Of a stretch of DNA of 64,000 nt, positions 17,360 through 26,300 are shown one piece after another. Location: NCBI RefSeq assembly GCF_007829885.1, contig NZ_VIWW01000001.1:744001-808000 (forward strand), written 5' to 3'. The notes beneath the pieces are model-generated. The model searched no databases and had not been told where the DNA came from. It was given only the letters and a program-made list of their open reading frames with translations. Positions within the stretch are counted from its first letter, which is position 1, and the number at the start of each line of letters is the position of its first letter. Position numbers and translations under genes: made by a program. This stretch comes from Streptomyces brevispora (GTDB taxonomy: Bacteria; Actinomycetota; Actinomycetes; Streptomycetales; Streptomycetaceae).

Positions 17360-17378
17360 CCGCGGCGGACCGCCGCGG
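17360..17378 (+). terminator. short hairpin after the sigma-factor operon
   Basis: CCGCGGCGG (17360-17368) and CCGCCGCGG (17370-17378) are exact reverse complements separated by one base, 5 bases after the stop at 17354. The real hairpin would open several bases for a loop. A further GC-rich stretch follows before the ferredoxin gene. Confidence 0.6.
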
Positions 17379-17510
17379 TCGGGATCCGGGCCTTCCGGAG
17401 GCTTCCCCGTTACCCGGACGGGGGTCCCCCAGTCCTCCCCTGGCCCATCCCGGGCAGCGTCCGCGTGCCGGAGACGGTAGGACGGAGACGACACGAGGAT
17501 GTGGACCGGG

Positions 17511-17720
17511 ATGCAGATCATTGTCGACCTCAACCGCTGCCAGGCGTATGCGCAGTGTGTGTTCCTGGCGCCGGAGGTCTTCGAACTCCATGGCGAGGAG
17601 GCGCTGATGTATCTGTCGGCCGTCCCCCCGGAACAGCAGGAACATGTGCGGCGGGCAGTGGCGGCCTGCCCCGTTCAGGCCATCCTCCCCGGTGAGCTCG
17701 CGAGTATCGATGACCGGTGA
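17511..17720 (+). CDS. 3Fe-4S type ferredoxin (P450 partner)
   Basis: This is a 69-residue ferredoxin starting MQIIVDLNRCQAYAQCVFLA. The cluster ligands follow the C-x5-C...CP pattern (RCQAYAQC, and ACPVQAI near the end), typical of single-cluster [3Fe-4S] ferredoxins that feed cytochromes P450. An in-frame ATG at 17499 is also possible, with GAGG directly before it. The next gene starts inside it (11-base overlap), so ferredoxin, reductase and P450 form a tightly coupled three-gene electron-transfer operon. Confidence 0.9.
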   Translation: MQIIVDLNRCQAYAQCVFLAPEVFELHGEEALMYLSAVPPEQQEHVRRAVAACPVQAILPGELASIDDR

Positions 17721-19113
17721 GCCGCGCGGCGGGCGGATCGTCGTCGTCGGGGCGTCGCTGGCCGGGCTGCGGGCGGCCGAGGCCCTACGGGCGAAGGGGT
17801 TCGCCGGTGAGCTGACCATCGTCGGGGACGAACCACGGCCCCCGTACGACAGGCCGCCGCTGTCCAAGCAGGTGCTTCTCGGCCGGGTTCGGGCACAGGA
17901 CGTCGGCCTGCCGCGCCGCAGGGCGGTGGCCGCGCGGTGGCGGCTCGGGGTGTCGGCCACCGGCCTCGACCCTTCCGTGAAACGCGTGCTGCTCGCCGAT
18001 GGCGATCGGCTGCGCTACGACCGGTTGCTGATCGCCACCGGGACCCGGGCACGTCCCTGGCCGCACCCGGAGCAGGCCGCACTGGACGGGGTCCTCACGC
18101 TGCGCACCGTCGACGACGCCGGCCGGCTGGCCGATCGCCTGGACGCCGGACCCCGCCGGGTCCTGGTGATCGGCGCCGGATTCACCGGGTCGGAGATCGC
18201 CTCGGCCTGCCGGGAACGTGGCCTCGACGTCACGGTCGTCGAACGGGGGCCCGCACCGCTGGTCGGTGCGCTCGGGGGGAAGCTGGGCGCACTCGCCGCC
18301 GACGCGCAGCGCGCACACGGGGTCGACCTGCGCTGCGGGGTGACCGTCAGCGAGCTCCGTGGCACCGACGGCCGTCTCACGGGCGCGGAGCTGTCCGACG
18401 GCGGCCGGATCGACGCCGATGTCGCCGTTGTCGCGCTGGGCGCCGTCCGCAACACGGAGTGGCTGACCGGTTCGGGGCTCGCGGCCGGTTCCCGGGGCGT
18501 GGCCTGTGACGCGGGCTGCCGTGCCTTCGACATGTACGGGATCGTGACCGACGACGTCTTCGTCGCGGGTGACGTGGCCCGCTTCCCGCATCCTCTCTTC
18601 GAGTACCAGATGCTCTCCCTCGAACACTGGGGCAACGCGGTCGCCCAGGCCGAGGTGGCCGCCCACAACATGGTCAGCGCGGGGCCGGACAGACGTCCGC
18701 ACCTGACCGTTCCGGCGTTCTGGTCGAGCCAGTTCGGCCTGAACATCAAGTCCGTGGGTGTGCCGACCTTCTCCGACCAGGTGATGATCGCGCAGGGCTC
18801 GCCGCAGGAGGGCCGGCTGGTCGCGGTCTACGGCTACCGGGGACGCGTCACGGCGGCGGTCAGTGTGAACCGCGCGAAATGGCTGGAGCACTACCGGCAC
18901 CTGATCGAGTCGGGCGCGCCCTTCCCGCCCGGTCCCGGAGCGGCCGACGGCCCGCCGGCCCCCGTGCCCGTCCCCTCCGACGTCCCGGACCCCGCAGCGC
19001 TCTCGCACGGTCCCACCGTTGCCCTCACCGGCCATCTGCCCGACCGGCGCCTGGCCGTCGTCCACCGGGGCGGCCCGGCGGACCAGCACTCTCATGACCA
19101 GGAGCAGCCATGA
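17710..19113 (+). CDS. FAD-dependent ferredoxin reductase
   Basis: This 467-residue flavoprotein moves electrons from NAD(P)H to the neighbouring ferredoxin. FAD-binding GASLAGLRAAEAL lies at residues 13-26, YDRPPLSKQVLL follows, the NAD(P)H-binding GAGFTGSEIASACRERGL is at about 158-175, and the second FAD motif DVFVAGDVARFPHP is near residue 283. The C-terminal region past about 400 is proline-rich and variable. ATG 17710 overlaps the ferredoxin end and the TGA at 19113 overlaps the P450 ATG, so expression is coupled. It belongs to the putidaredoxin-reductase-like class. Confidence 0.92.
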   Translation: MTGEPRGGRIVVVGASLAGLRAAEALRAKGFAGELTIVGDEPRPPYDRPPLSKQVLLGRVRAQDVGLPRRRAVAARWRLGVSATGLDPSVKRVLLADGDRLRYDRLLIATGTRARPWPHPEQAALDGVLTLRTVDDAGRLADRLDAGPRRVLVIGAGFTGSEIASACRERGLDVTVVERGPAPLVGALGGKLGALAADAQRAHGVDLRCGVTVSELRGTDGRLTGAELSDGGRIDADVAVVALGAVRNTEWLTGSGLAAGSRGVACDAGCRAFDMYGIVTDDVFVAGDVARFPHPLFEYQMLSLEHWGNAVAQAEVAAHNMVSAGPDRRPHLTVPAFWSSQFGLNIKSVGVPTFSDQVMIAQGSPQEGRLVAVYGYRGRVTAAVSVNRAKWLEHYRHLIESGAPFPPGPGAADGPPAPVPVPSDVPDPAALSHGPTVALTGHLPDRRLAVVHRGGPADQHSHDQEQP

Positions 19114-20342
19114 GCTCGGACACGCTCTTCGACCGGATCACCGCCTACGAGAACCGGGCCGACCCCTACCCCCTCTACGCCGAACTGCGCGAGAGCAAGG
19201 TCGCACGGCAGCACGACGGCAGCTATCTCGTGGGCACGTACGACGAGATCACCGCCCTGCTCCATGACCCGCGGGTCAGCTCCGACCCCCGCAACCTCAC
19301 GGACCCGGATGAATCGGTGTTCCGCGACGACAGCCTGCCGCCGGCCTTCATCGCGGTCGACGACCCGGAACACGACCGGCTCCGCCGCCTCGCGATGCGC
19401 CCCTTCGGCCCGCCCCACACACCCGGCCGCATCGACGCCCTGCGCGACGACATCACCGCCATCGCCCGTGAACTCATCACCGGACTCCTCGGCAAGGACC
19501 GCATCGATCTCGTCGAGGATTTCGCCTACCCGCTCCCCGTCACCGTCATCTGCCGCCTCCTCGGTGTGCCCCACGACGACATTCCCCGCATGCACGCCTG
19601 GACCACCACCATCATCACCAGCCTCGACCTCACACCCGGTCAGGACCGGCACGAAAAGCGGCAGACCGCCCTCGAAGCCCGCAGGCAGATGGCCGGCTAC
19701 TTCGGGGAACTCGCCCGGAACCGACGCGGTCGTCCCAGCGACGACATGCTCTCCGCACTGGTCAACGACTCCGGCTCCGACGGCCCCCTCACCGAGACGG
19801 AGGTGATGACCACAGCGGTACTACTCCTCATCGCCGGGCACGAGACGACCGTCAACCTCATCACCAACGGCATGCTCACTCTCCTGCGCCACCCCGAAGA
19901 GCTCGCACGGCTGCGCCGCGAGCCCGAACTGATGCCGGCGGCGGTGGAGGAACTCCTGCGCTACGAGCCCCCCGTCCAGCTGCTGCCGCGGCGTACCCCG
20001 CTCGCCGACATCGAGATCGCGGGCACCACCATCCCCAAGGGCGCGACCCTGATCCTCGTCCTCGCCTCCGGGAACCGTGATCCGCTGCGCTTCAGCGACC
20101 CCGACCGCTTCGATCCGACCCGCCGGGACAACCAGCATCTCGGTTTCGGCAGCGGAGTCCACAACTGCTACGGCGCACCGCTCGCCCGCGTCGAGACACA
20201 GATCGCGCTGACCGAACTCCTCAGCAGCCTCGGTCCTCTCCAGCTGGACGCGGGCCCGCCTCCGTACCGCCGCAGCCCGGTCCTCCGCGGCCCCCGCCAC
20301 CTGCTGGTCACGCAGGGGCCGGGGACCTCGTCCGCCCCCTGA
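19110..20342 (+). CDS. cytochrome P450
   Basis: This is a 410-residue bacterial class I P450. The I-helix oxygen-activation motif AGHETT is at residues 242-247, the K-helix ExxR at 281-284 (ELLR), and the heme-binding FGSGVHNCYGAPLAR with ligand Cys353 near the C-terminus. It has its own ferredoxin and reductase directly upstream with overlapping starts, so the operon encodes a complete redox system. Substrate is unknown; no biosynthetic cluster surrounds it. The family number was not determined. Transcription ends at a palindromic terminator shared with the convergent pectate lyase. Confidence 0.94.
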   Translation: MSSDTLFDRITAYENRADPYPLYAELRESKVARQHDGSYLVGTYDEITALLHDPRVSSDPRNLTDPDESVFRDDSLPPAFIAVDDPEHDRLRRLAMRPFGPPHTPGRIDALRDDITAIARELITGLLGKDRIDLVEDFAYPLPVTVICRLLGVPHDDIPRMHAWTTTIITSLDLTPGQDRHEKRQTALEARRQMAGYFGELARNRRGRPSDDMLSALVNDSGSDGPLTETEVMTTAVLLLIAGHETTVNLITNGMLTLLRHPEELARLRREPELMPAAVEELLRYEPPVQLLPRRTPLADIEIAGTTIPKGATLILVLASGNRDPLRFSDPDRFDPTRRDNQHLGFGSGVHNCYGAPLARVETQIALTELLSSLGPLQLDAGPPPYRRSPVLRGPRHLLVTQGPGTSSAP

Positions 20343-20348
20343 CCCCCT

Positions 20349-20374
20349 CGCTCCCCTGTCCGGACAGGGGAGCG
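20349..20374. terminator. bidirectional palindromic terminator
   Basis: CGCTCCCCTGTCC (20349-20361) is directly followed by its exact reverse complement (20362-20374), a perfect 26-bp palindrome. It lies between the stops of the convergent P450 (20342) and pectate lyase (20399) genes, so it can serve both. Confidence 0.88.
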
Positions 20375-20398
20375 ACGCCCGCGGGGGCACCGTACGGA

Positions 20399-21754
20399 TC
20401 AGCGCGGGCGGCCCGCCCCGGCTCCCCGGTCGACGATGCCCGGGACGGCGCGCGGGTTGTCGATCCGGGTGCGCAGGACCGGGGTCCAGCCGGCGCCCCG
20501 GGTGAGCTGCTCCCCGGGGACGCCCGCGTTGTGGACGGCGATGAGGTCGGTCCTGCGGCCGTTGACGTAGTTGTCCTCGGCGGTGATCGGGGAGTCCTTC
20601 CACTTCTTGATGACGGTGGCCGGGTCGGCCTGCGCGGCCAGGGTGAAGGCGTTGTGCTCGGCGACGATCCGGGACTCCATGCCCACGCCGTAGCTGTAGC
20701 CGTAGGCGCTGCCCGCGGTCGCGACGAAGTGGTTGTTGTACGAGTCGACGGCGCCGAAGCGGACCCTCGGCGCGCGCTCGTTGAGGTCCTGGAAGAGGTT
20801 GTGGTGCAGGGTGACGCGGAGCTTGCCGCGGTCGACGGCGGCGGTGGCCGCGCTGTCGCTGTTGCCGATGAGCATGGTCTTGTCGTGGTTCTTGAGGATG
20901 TTCCAGGAGACGGTGACGAGGTCGGCGCCGCGCACGATGTCGAACAGCCCGTCGTGCTGCTGGAACAACTGGCCGTAGTAGTGCGGCTGGTCGGAGTCGT
21001 GGCGGTCGCCGTCGCTGAAGGTGTTGTGGTCGACCCAGACGTGGCTGGAGCCGGTGACGACGAGGTTGTCGTACTCGGAGTTCCAGGCACCCTTCTCGGT
21101 GTCGGTGGGGTCCCACTGCGGGAAGCAGTCGTAGGTGTCCTCGAAGGAGATGTTGCGGACGATGACGTTCGAGACGTTCCGCACCTGAAGGCTGGCGCCG
21201 ATCACGGTGGCATCGTCGCCGACGCCGACGATGGTGGTGTTGGAGGGGACGTTTACCTCGACGGCGGCCTTCTGGAGCGCGGCGGAGGCGAGTCGGGCCT
21301 TCTCCAGGGGTCCGCTGGGTACTTCCGTGGTGCCCCAGGTCGCCGGGTCGTAGGCGGCGAGGTACTTGTCGAGGGTGTAGCCGTCGGTCCAGTAGGCCTC
21401 GCAGTCGATCGGGTCGCCGGCCGCGTCGGCGTTGCCGTGAATGGTGCCGTCGATCCGGACGATCTTGGGCGCGTCGCCCGCGTCGGCGAAGGCGGCGATG
21501 AGTTCGGCCCGGTCGGAGACGGTGTAGATGTGGTCGCGGGTCGCGTTGGCGCCACCGGTGGTGGAGCCCTCGGCGGCGGCCCAGCCGTCGCCCCTGGCGA
21601 GTGCGGCACGCTCGATGCCGCTGTGCCGGGGGGCGGGGTGGCCGGGGCCCCGGTGGTGTCCGGTGGCCTGGGCGGGCACCGACACGGCGAGGGCCAGTGA
21701 GGCGCAGCCCATCACCAGAGCAATGGCACGAGCATGACACATACGTGCGGGCAT
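20399..21754 (-). CDS. secreted pectate lyase, polysaccharide lyase family 1 (larger form)
   Basis: This 451-residue exported lyase starts MPARMCHARAIALVMGCASL, with a signal peptide ending near residue 30 (VPAQA). Family 1 beta-helix motifs are clear: NTTIVGVGDDATV, VIVRNISFEDTYDCFPQWDP, HVWVDHNTFSDGDR, DGLFDIVRGADLVTVSWNIL, VTLHHNLFQDLNERAPRVRFG. The long insertion PIDCEAYWTDGYTLDKYLAA matches the PelA-type subgroup. AAGGA lies 8 bases before ATG. It follows the binding-protein gene of the sugar ABC operon by 118 bases, suggesting that released oligouronides are imported by that transporter. Confidence 0.94.
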   Translation of the reverse strand: MPARMCHARAIALVMGCASLALAVSVPAQATGHHRGPGHPAPRHSGIERAALARGDGWAAAEGSTTGGANATRDHIYTVSDRAELIAAFADAGDAPKIVRIDGTIHGNADAAGDPIDCEAYWTDGYTLDKYLAAYDPATWGTTEVPSGPLEKARLASAALQKAAVEVNVPSNTTIVGVGDDATVIGASLQVRNVSNVIVRNISFEDTYDCFPQWDPTDTEKGAWNSEYDNLVVTGSSHVWVDHNTFSDGDRHDSDQPHYYGQLFQQHDGLFDIVRGADLVTVSWNILKNHDKTMLIGNSDSAATAAVDRGKLRVTLHHNLFQDLNERAPRVRFGAVDSYNNHFVATAGSAYGYSYGVGMESRIVAEHNAFTLAAQADPATVIKKWKDSPITAEDNYVNGRRTDLIAVHNAGVPGEQLTRGAGWTPVLRTRIDNPRAVPGIVDRGAGAGRPR

Positions 21755-21871
21755 GGCGGATCCTTCGGGGGTGAGTCGGTGGGTGACGGATTCGTGCGGT
21801 GGAGCTGTGAAGCGGTCAGGCCGGCGGCCGGGTGATCCACTCGGTCACCGGGGTGCCGGCCCGACCACCGG

Positions 21872-23206
21872 TCAGCCGTTGCCGATCCTCTTCCACTCCG
21901 CCTGGGCCTTGTTCAGCTCGTCGGCGATCTTGTCCAGGAAGGCCTTGGTCGTGACCTTGCCGAGCAGCAGCTTCTGGAACTCCGGCTCGTTGTCCGCCTT
22001 GCTGATGTTGTTCCAGTCGGGCAGGTAGTACGGCAGCTGCACGATCTTGGTGGAACCGTCGGTGAGGGCCTTCGCGGCGAGCTCGGTCGGCGCGGTCTCA
22101 CTGATCCACGGATCCTTGGCGGCCTCGGTGTTGGCCGGGATGGCGCCCGCGGACTCGTTCCACTTGCTGTTCGACGCGTGCGAGGCGGCGAACTCGATGA
22201 ACTTCCAGGCGGCCGTCTTGTTCTTGCTCGACCGGAACAGACCGAGACCGTCGACCGGGTTGGAGACCTGGACCCGGGTGCCCCCGTCGCCGACCGGGTT
22301 GGGGATCCCGGCGAACTTCTCCTTGCCCAGTGCCTTCAGGTGGTCCTGGTAGGAGCCGAGGTTGTGACTGAGCATCCCGATGGTGCCGGTGTCCCACTGG
22401 GCGACCATCTTGGTGAAGTCGTTGTTGAGGTCGGCCGCGGGCGTCGCCTTCTTGTAGAGCGCGACGTACTTCTCCAGCGCGGCGACGTTCTTCGGGTCGT
22501 TGAGGGTCGTTTTGTCGCCGTTCCAGAACTCCGTGATGCCGGACTGGCCGTACGCCGCGTCCATGGCCTGGGCGATGGAGCCCGCGCCGCCGCGGATGGT
22601 GTAGCCGAACTTGTTCTTCTTGCTGTCGGTGAGCCTGTCGGCCGCCTTGTAGAAGTCGGCCCAGGTGGTGGGTGCGTCGAGGCCCGCGGCCTTGAACAGG
22701 TCAGTGCGGTACCAGATCGCGCCGTTGTTCGCGGAGGTCGGCACCGTGTACATGTCGTCGCCCCGGCCGCCCGCGTCCTTGACGCTCTCGACCATGCCCT
22801 CGACGAGCCTGCCCTTCAGCGCGGAGTCCTTGATCCGGTCGGTGAGCGGCTCGAGGGCCTCCTGCGCGACCATGTTGGCGAGGTAGGCCGTGCCCACGCC
22901 GCCCACGTCCGGCAGTCCGCCGCCCGCGATGGCCGTGTCGTACTTGGACTGCACGTCGGTGATCGGGATCGGCACGTACTTGACCTTGATGCCCGGGTTC
23001 TTCTTCTCGAAGTCCTTGATGATCTCGGTCCAGATGGCGGTGCGTGGACCGCCGTTGTTGTCCCAGAAGGTGATGTCGCCCTTGCCGCTGCCCTCGGTGC
23101 CGCTCTGGGTGCCGTCGTCACCGCAGGCGGTGGCGGTCAGGGCGAGTACCGCCGCGACGGACACGGCCGCCGCGGCACGCCCCCGCTGCGTCTTCGAGAT
23201 ATTCAT
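21872..23206 (-). CDS. extracellular sugar-binding lipoprotein of an ABC transporter
   Basis: This is a 444-residue family 1 extracellular solute-binding protein. The N-terminus is a lipoprotein signal (VLALTATACGDDGTQ, lipid Cys about residue 28), so it is anchored outside the membrane. The body has typical features: DITFWDNNGG, FEKKNPGIKVKYVPIPITDV and the C-terminal FLDKIADELNKAQAEWKRI. It lies downstream of the permease operon, separated from the DUF6807 gene by 162 bases, so it may also have its own promoter. Its ligand is probably a uronide or aldonate-type sugar, inferred from the pectate lyase downstream and the catabolic genes upstream. Confidence 0.92.
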   Translation of the reverse strand: MNISKTQRGRAAAAVSVAAVLALTATACGDDGTQSGTEGSGKGDITFWDNNGGPRTAIWTEIIKDFEKKNPGIKVKYVPIPITDVQSKYDTAIAGGGLPDVGGVGTAYLANMVAQEALEPLTDRIKDSALKGRLVEGMVESVKDAGGRGDDMYTVPTSANNGAIWYRTDLFKAAGLDAPTTWADFYKAADRLTDSKKNKFGYTIRGGAGSIAQAMDAAYGQSGITEFWNGDKTTLNDPKNVAALEKYVALYKKATPAADLNNDFTKMVAQWDTGTIGMLSHNLGSYQDHLKALGKEKFAGIPNPVGDGGTRVQVSNPVDGLGLFRSSKNKTAAWKFIEFAASHASNSKWNESAGAIPANTEAAKDPWISETAPTELAAKALTDGSTKIVQLPYYLPDWNNISKADNEPEFQKLLLGKVTTKAFLDKIADELNKAQAEWKRIGNG

Positions 23207-23368
23207 GGTCGGCTCTTCTCTCTCGGTTCTCTCGGTTCGTACGCATGAGTGGGGGGTTCGGTGGTCTCCGGCGCCGGTCCAGCTGTCGTCCCGCGGACCG
23301 GCCCCGGGGGTACGCGGGTCAGTCGGTGGTGCGCGGTCCGGTGGAGCGGGCCGTGTCCTGCGCAGCGC

Positions 23369-24196
23369 TCACGCGGTCACCGCCCGGCGCACGTAGGCGG
23401 CCGCCGCCGCCCGGTCGAGGCCGCCGTCGGCGATGACGGTGACGACCCGGCGTACGACGGTGGCACCGGCCGGGACGGGAAGCCGGTGGGCGGCGGCGAG
23501 GGACGAGCCGACGCCGGGGTACTCGGTGGTCCGCACGAACCACGGGTCCTGCCGGGTCTCCTCGGTCGCCCCCGCGAACACCAGGGTCCAGCCGTCGCCG
23601 CCCATCGCGACCCAGTCGGCGGCGCGCCCGTGCACTGCCTCCTCGCCGTCCCCGAAGCCGCTGAACACGGTGGGCGCCGAGGGCTCCTTGGGGGCGCGCC
23701 AGAAGAAGCCGCCGTATCCGGCGCCCGGCCTGCCGTTGGTGGCGGGGCTGCCGATCGACAGGTCCGAGCTGCCGCGGTTGGTGAGCGAGAAGGAGAAGTC
23801 CAGCGCCCACGCGGTGGCGGAGAGTTCGGCGACGGCGACGGTGCGGTGCTCCCGCAGCAGCTCGGTGTCGCCGGCCTCCCAGCTGAGCTCCTCGACGAAC
23901 CCGTCCGGGTCGCGGAGCTTCCAGCCGAGGTGGCGCTGGACCCCGTGGTTGTCGAGCGCGGTGGGGCCCTGGTCGCGGACGAAGGTGCGGCCGCCCCAGA
24001 AGTTGTGCCCCGCCACGTCGGGCACGGCGACGGAGGTGCCCAGGTGGTGGAGGTGGTCGGCCGGGTGCTCCTCGGTGACCGGGGTGCCGCCGAGGGTGGT
24101 GACCGGGTGCAGATAGGGGCGGCCGCCAGGGGCGGGGAGGTAGGTGTAGCGGCCGACCGGGCGGCCGGCGCAGCTCAGGAGTGCGGTGGTCGTCAC
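23369..24196 (-). CDS. DUF6807 (PmoA family) protein
   Basis: This 275-residue cytosolic protein belongs to the DUF6807/PmoA family, which is unrelated in evidence to methane oxidation despite the name. The histidine-rich signature EEHPADHLHHLGTSVAVPDV at residues 42-61 and HNFWGGRTFV are visible, followed by beta-strand-rich sequence to FGDGEEAVHG and the C-terminal RRVVTVIADGGLD. It starts at GTG 24196, overlapping the stop of the Gfo/Idh gene (GTGA). The His cluster suggests metal binding. In many genomes this family sits with Gfo/Idh oxidoreductases and sugar transporters; the reaction is unknown. Confidence 0.85.
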   Translation of the reverse strand: MTTTALLSCAGRPVGRYTYLPAPGGRPYLHPVTTLGGTPVTEEHPADHLHHLGTSVAVPDVAGHNFWGGRTFVRDQGPTALDNHGVQRHLGWKLRDPDGFVEELSWEAGDTELLREHRTVAVAELSATAWALDFSFSLTNRGSSDLSIGSPATNGRPGAGYGGFFWRAPKEPSAPTVFSGFGDGEEAVHGRAADWVAMGGDGWTLVFAGATEETRQDPWFVRTTEYPGVGSSLAAAHRLPVPAGATVVRRVVTVIADGGLDRAAAAAYVRRAVTA

Positions 24197-25374
24197 GATG
24201 AACTCACCTCTGTGGGGAGCGCCCAGGGGACGCCGAGTTCGGAGAAGAGCCTGAGGGTTTCGGCGCCCGCCGCGACGGCCGCGTCGATGCCGCGCACCAC
24301 CCGGCGGGTGCCGCCGGTGGTCGCGGGTGCGGTGTGCCAGGCGCCGGACGGCAGGGCGAGCGGTTCGGGGGCGTTCCGTACGGCTTCGACGACCCGCATG
24401 AACGCACCGGTGCGGTGCGGCGGTACCAGCAGCGCCGTGCCGTGCGTCAGGTGGTCGACGAGGTTCTCCAGGAGGTCGGTGCGTCCGTGCAGGGTCTCCT
24501 GGGGGCCGTGTCCGGCGCGCTGGACGAGGACCCGGTCCTGCTTGTACCAGAAGGTGATCCGGCCGCGGTCGCCGTGGACGATCACATAGGGTTCCCCGGC
24601 CTGTTCGGCGCAGAGCGTGACGGCGACGGTGACCGGCAGCCCGGACGTGGTGGTGATGCGTACGCAGGAGGTGTCGTCCGCCTCGATGTCGTGGGCGCGG
24701 AAGAGCTCGGTCTCGACTCCGGCGATGTCCTGTGCCGCTCCGCTGCCGGCGAGTTCGAGGGCGGTGGCGACGGCGTGCGCGAGCGGGTTGGTCAGCGCCC
24801 CGTCGACCACGTCGGTGTCGCCGATCCGCCGCCGTCCGGCCCAGGGCGCCCGCCGGTAGTAGATGTCGTCGCGGACCCAGGCGCCCGCGGCCCCGTAGCC
24901 CCGGACGGTGCCGATGGCGCCGGTGCGGACGAGTTCGCGGATGGCGGGCACGGCGTGCGAGCCGAGGGACTGGAAGCCCACCTGGCAGGCGATGCCGGCG
25001 TTCCGTACCCCGGTCAGGATCCGCTCGAAATCGGACCGGGTCGCGGCGGGCGGTTTCTCCAGCAGGAGGTGGACGCCGCGTCCGGCGGCGGTGAGCGCCA
25101 GTTCGGTATGGGTCTGGATGGGGGTGCAGATGACGGCGGCGCGGGCCCCGGTGGAGTCCAGGAGTGCCCCGAAGTCGACTGACTGCTGGGGGAGTTCACC
25201 GGCGAAGGCGGCGAGTTCGCTTGCGTCGAGCGGGTTGAGTTCGCAGACTCCGGCGAGCCGGACGAGGCCCTGGTCCTGGAGGCGGCGGATGTTGTCGAGG
25301 TGTCGGCGCCCGTGGCCGCGGGCGCCCGCGAGGACGATCGGCAGCGGGGTGGTGTGCGTGTTCATGAGGCCCAT
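24193..25374 (-). CDS. Gfo/Idh/MocA family oxidoreductase
   Basis: This 393-residue NAD(P)-dependent sugar or inositol dehydrogenase has a Rossmann motif near the start (LAGARGHGRRHLDNIRRL), the family EKP signature (LLLEKPPAATRSDFE) and the C-terminal alpha/beta domain with ITFWYKQDRVLV. ATG 25374 lies 5 bases after the permease stop; a second ATG at 25365 is possible. It forms an operon with the permeases upstream and DUF6807 downstream (GTGA overlap). It probably oxidises or epimerises the imported sugar; substrate not identifiable. Confidence 0.9.
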   Translation of the reverse strand: MGLMNTHTTPLPIVLAGARGHGRRHLDNIRRLQDQGLVRLAGVCELNPLDASELAAFAGELPQQSVDFGALLDSTGARAAVICTPIQTHTELALTAAGRGVHLLLEKPPAATRSDFERILTGVRNAGIACQVGFQSLGSHAVPAIRELVRTGAIGTVRGYGAAGAWVRDDIYYRRAPWAGRRRIGDTDVVDGALTNPLAHAVATALELAGSGAAQDIAGVETELFRAHDIEADDTSCVRITTTSGLPVTVAVTLCAEQAGEPYVIVHGDRGRITFWYKQDRVLVQRAGHGPQETLHGRTDLLENLVDHLTHGTALLVPPHRTGAFMRVVEAVRNAPEPLALPSGAWHTAPATTGGTRRVVRGIDAAVAAGAETLRLFSELGVPWALPTEVSSS

Positions 25375-25379
25375 GCGTG

Positions 25380-26300
25380 TCAGCCCTTCACGGCGCCGGC
25401 GCTGAAGCCGGTGATCAGCCATTTCTGGATGAAGGCGAAGACGATCACCACGGGGACCGCGGCGATCACACCGCCCGCGGCGAGCGCCCCCAGATCGACG
25501 CTGTCCGCGCCGATCAGGGTGTTCAGGCCCACCGGGATCGTCTGCTTGTCCTGCTCGCTGAGGAACATCAGGGCGAACAGGAAGTGGTTCCAGCTGTGCA
25601 CGAAGGCGAACGAGCCGACGGCGATCAGCCCCGGGCGCAGCAGCGGCAGCACCACCGCGCAGAAGGCACGCAGGCGCGAGCAGCCGTCCACCCAGGCGGC
25701 CTCCTCCAGCGAGACGGGCACGTTCTTGATGAATCCGCTGATCAGGATGATCGACAGCGGCAGCTGGAAGACCGTCTCGGCGATGACCACGCTCCCCAGG
25801 GAGTTGATCATCCGGAGGTTCTTGAAGATCTCGAAGAGCGGTACGAGCATCAGCGCGCCCGGGATGAACTGCGAGCAGAGCAGCGCCAGCATGAAGGCGT
25901 TCTTGATCTTGAAGTTGAACCGGGCGAGGGCGTAGCCGCCGGCCAGTGCGACGAGCGTGGTGCTGATCAGGGTGCAGACCCCGACGATCATGCTGTTCTG
26001 GAAGAAGACGGCGAAGCTGCGCTCGTTCCAGACTTTGGAGAAGTGCTCCCCGGTCATCGGCCACGGCACCAGCGAGGTGGACCCGGCGGGGCGCACGGCG
26101 AAGAGGAGCATCCAGTAGAACGGGATGAGGGTGAAGACCAGGTAGATGCCGAGCGGTACGTAGATCTGCCAGCGCGGCACCTCGTCGAAGGCGCGCTCGC
26201 GGCCCGGTTCGCGGCGCCGGCGCGCGGCGGGCGGGCGGGTGTGCGGCGCGGGCGGGTGTGCGGAGTCGGTGCCGTTCTTCTCGGCCAGTGCGGCAGTCAC
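25380..26300 (-). CDS. sugar ABC transporter permease (MalG type)
   Basis: This 306-residue permease starts at GTG 26300, overlapping the previous permease stop (GTGA). About 45 residues of hydrophilic Pro/Arg-rich N-terminus precede six membrane segments (IYVPLGIYLVFTLIPFYWML first). The EAA docking loop reads LEEAAWVDGCSRLRAF. It pairs with the next upstream permease. As with the operon at the left edge, no ATPase gene is present, which fits use of a shared ATPase such as MsiK. Confidence 0.9.
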   Translation of the reverse strand: MTAALAEKNGTDSAHPPAPHTRPPAARRRREPGRERAFDEVPRWQIYVPLGIYLVFTLIPFYWMLLFAVRPAGSTSLVPWPMTGEHFSKVWNERSFAVFFQNSMIVGVCTLISTTLVALAGGYALARFNFKIKNAFMLALLCSQFIPGALMLVPLFEIFKNLRMINSLGSVVIAETVFQLPLSIILISGFIKNVPVSLEEAAWVDGCSRLRAFCAVVLPLLRPGLIAVGSFAFVHSWNHFLFALMFLSEQDKQTIPVGLNTLIGADSVDLGALAAGGVIAAVPVVIVFAFIQKWLITGFSAGAVKG

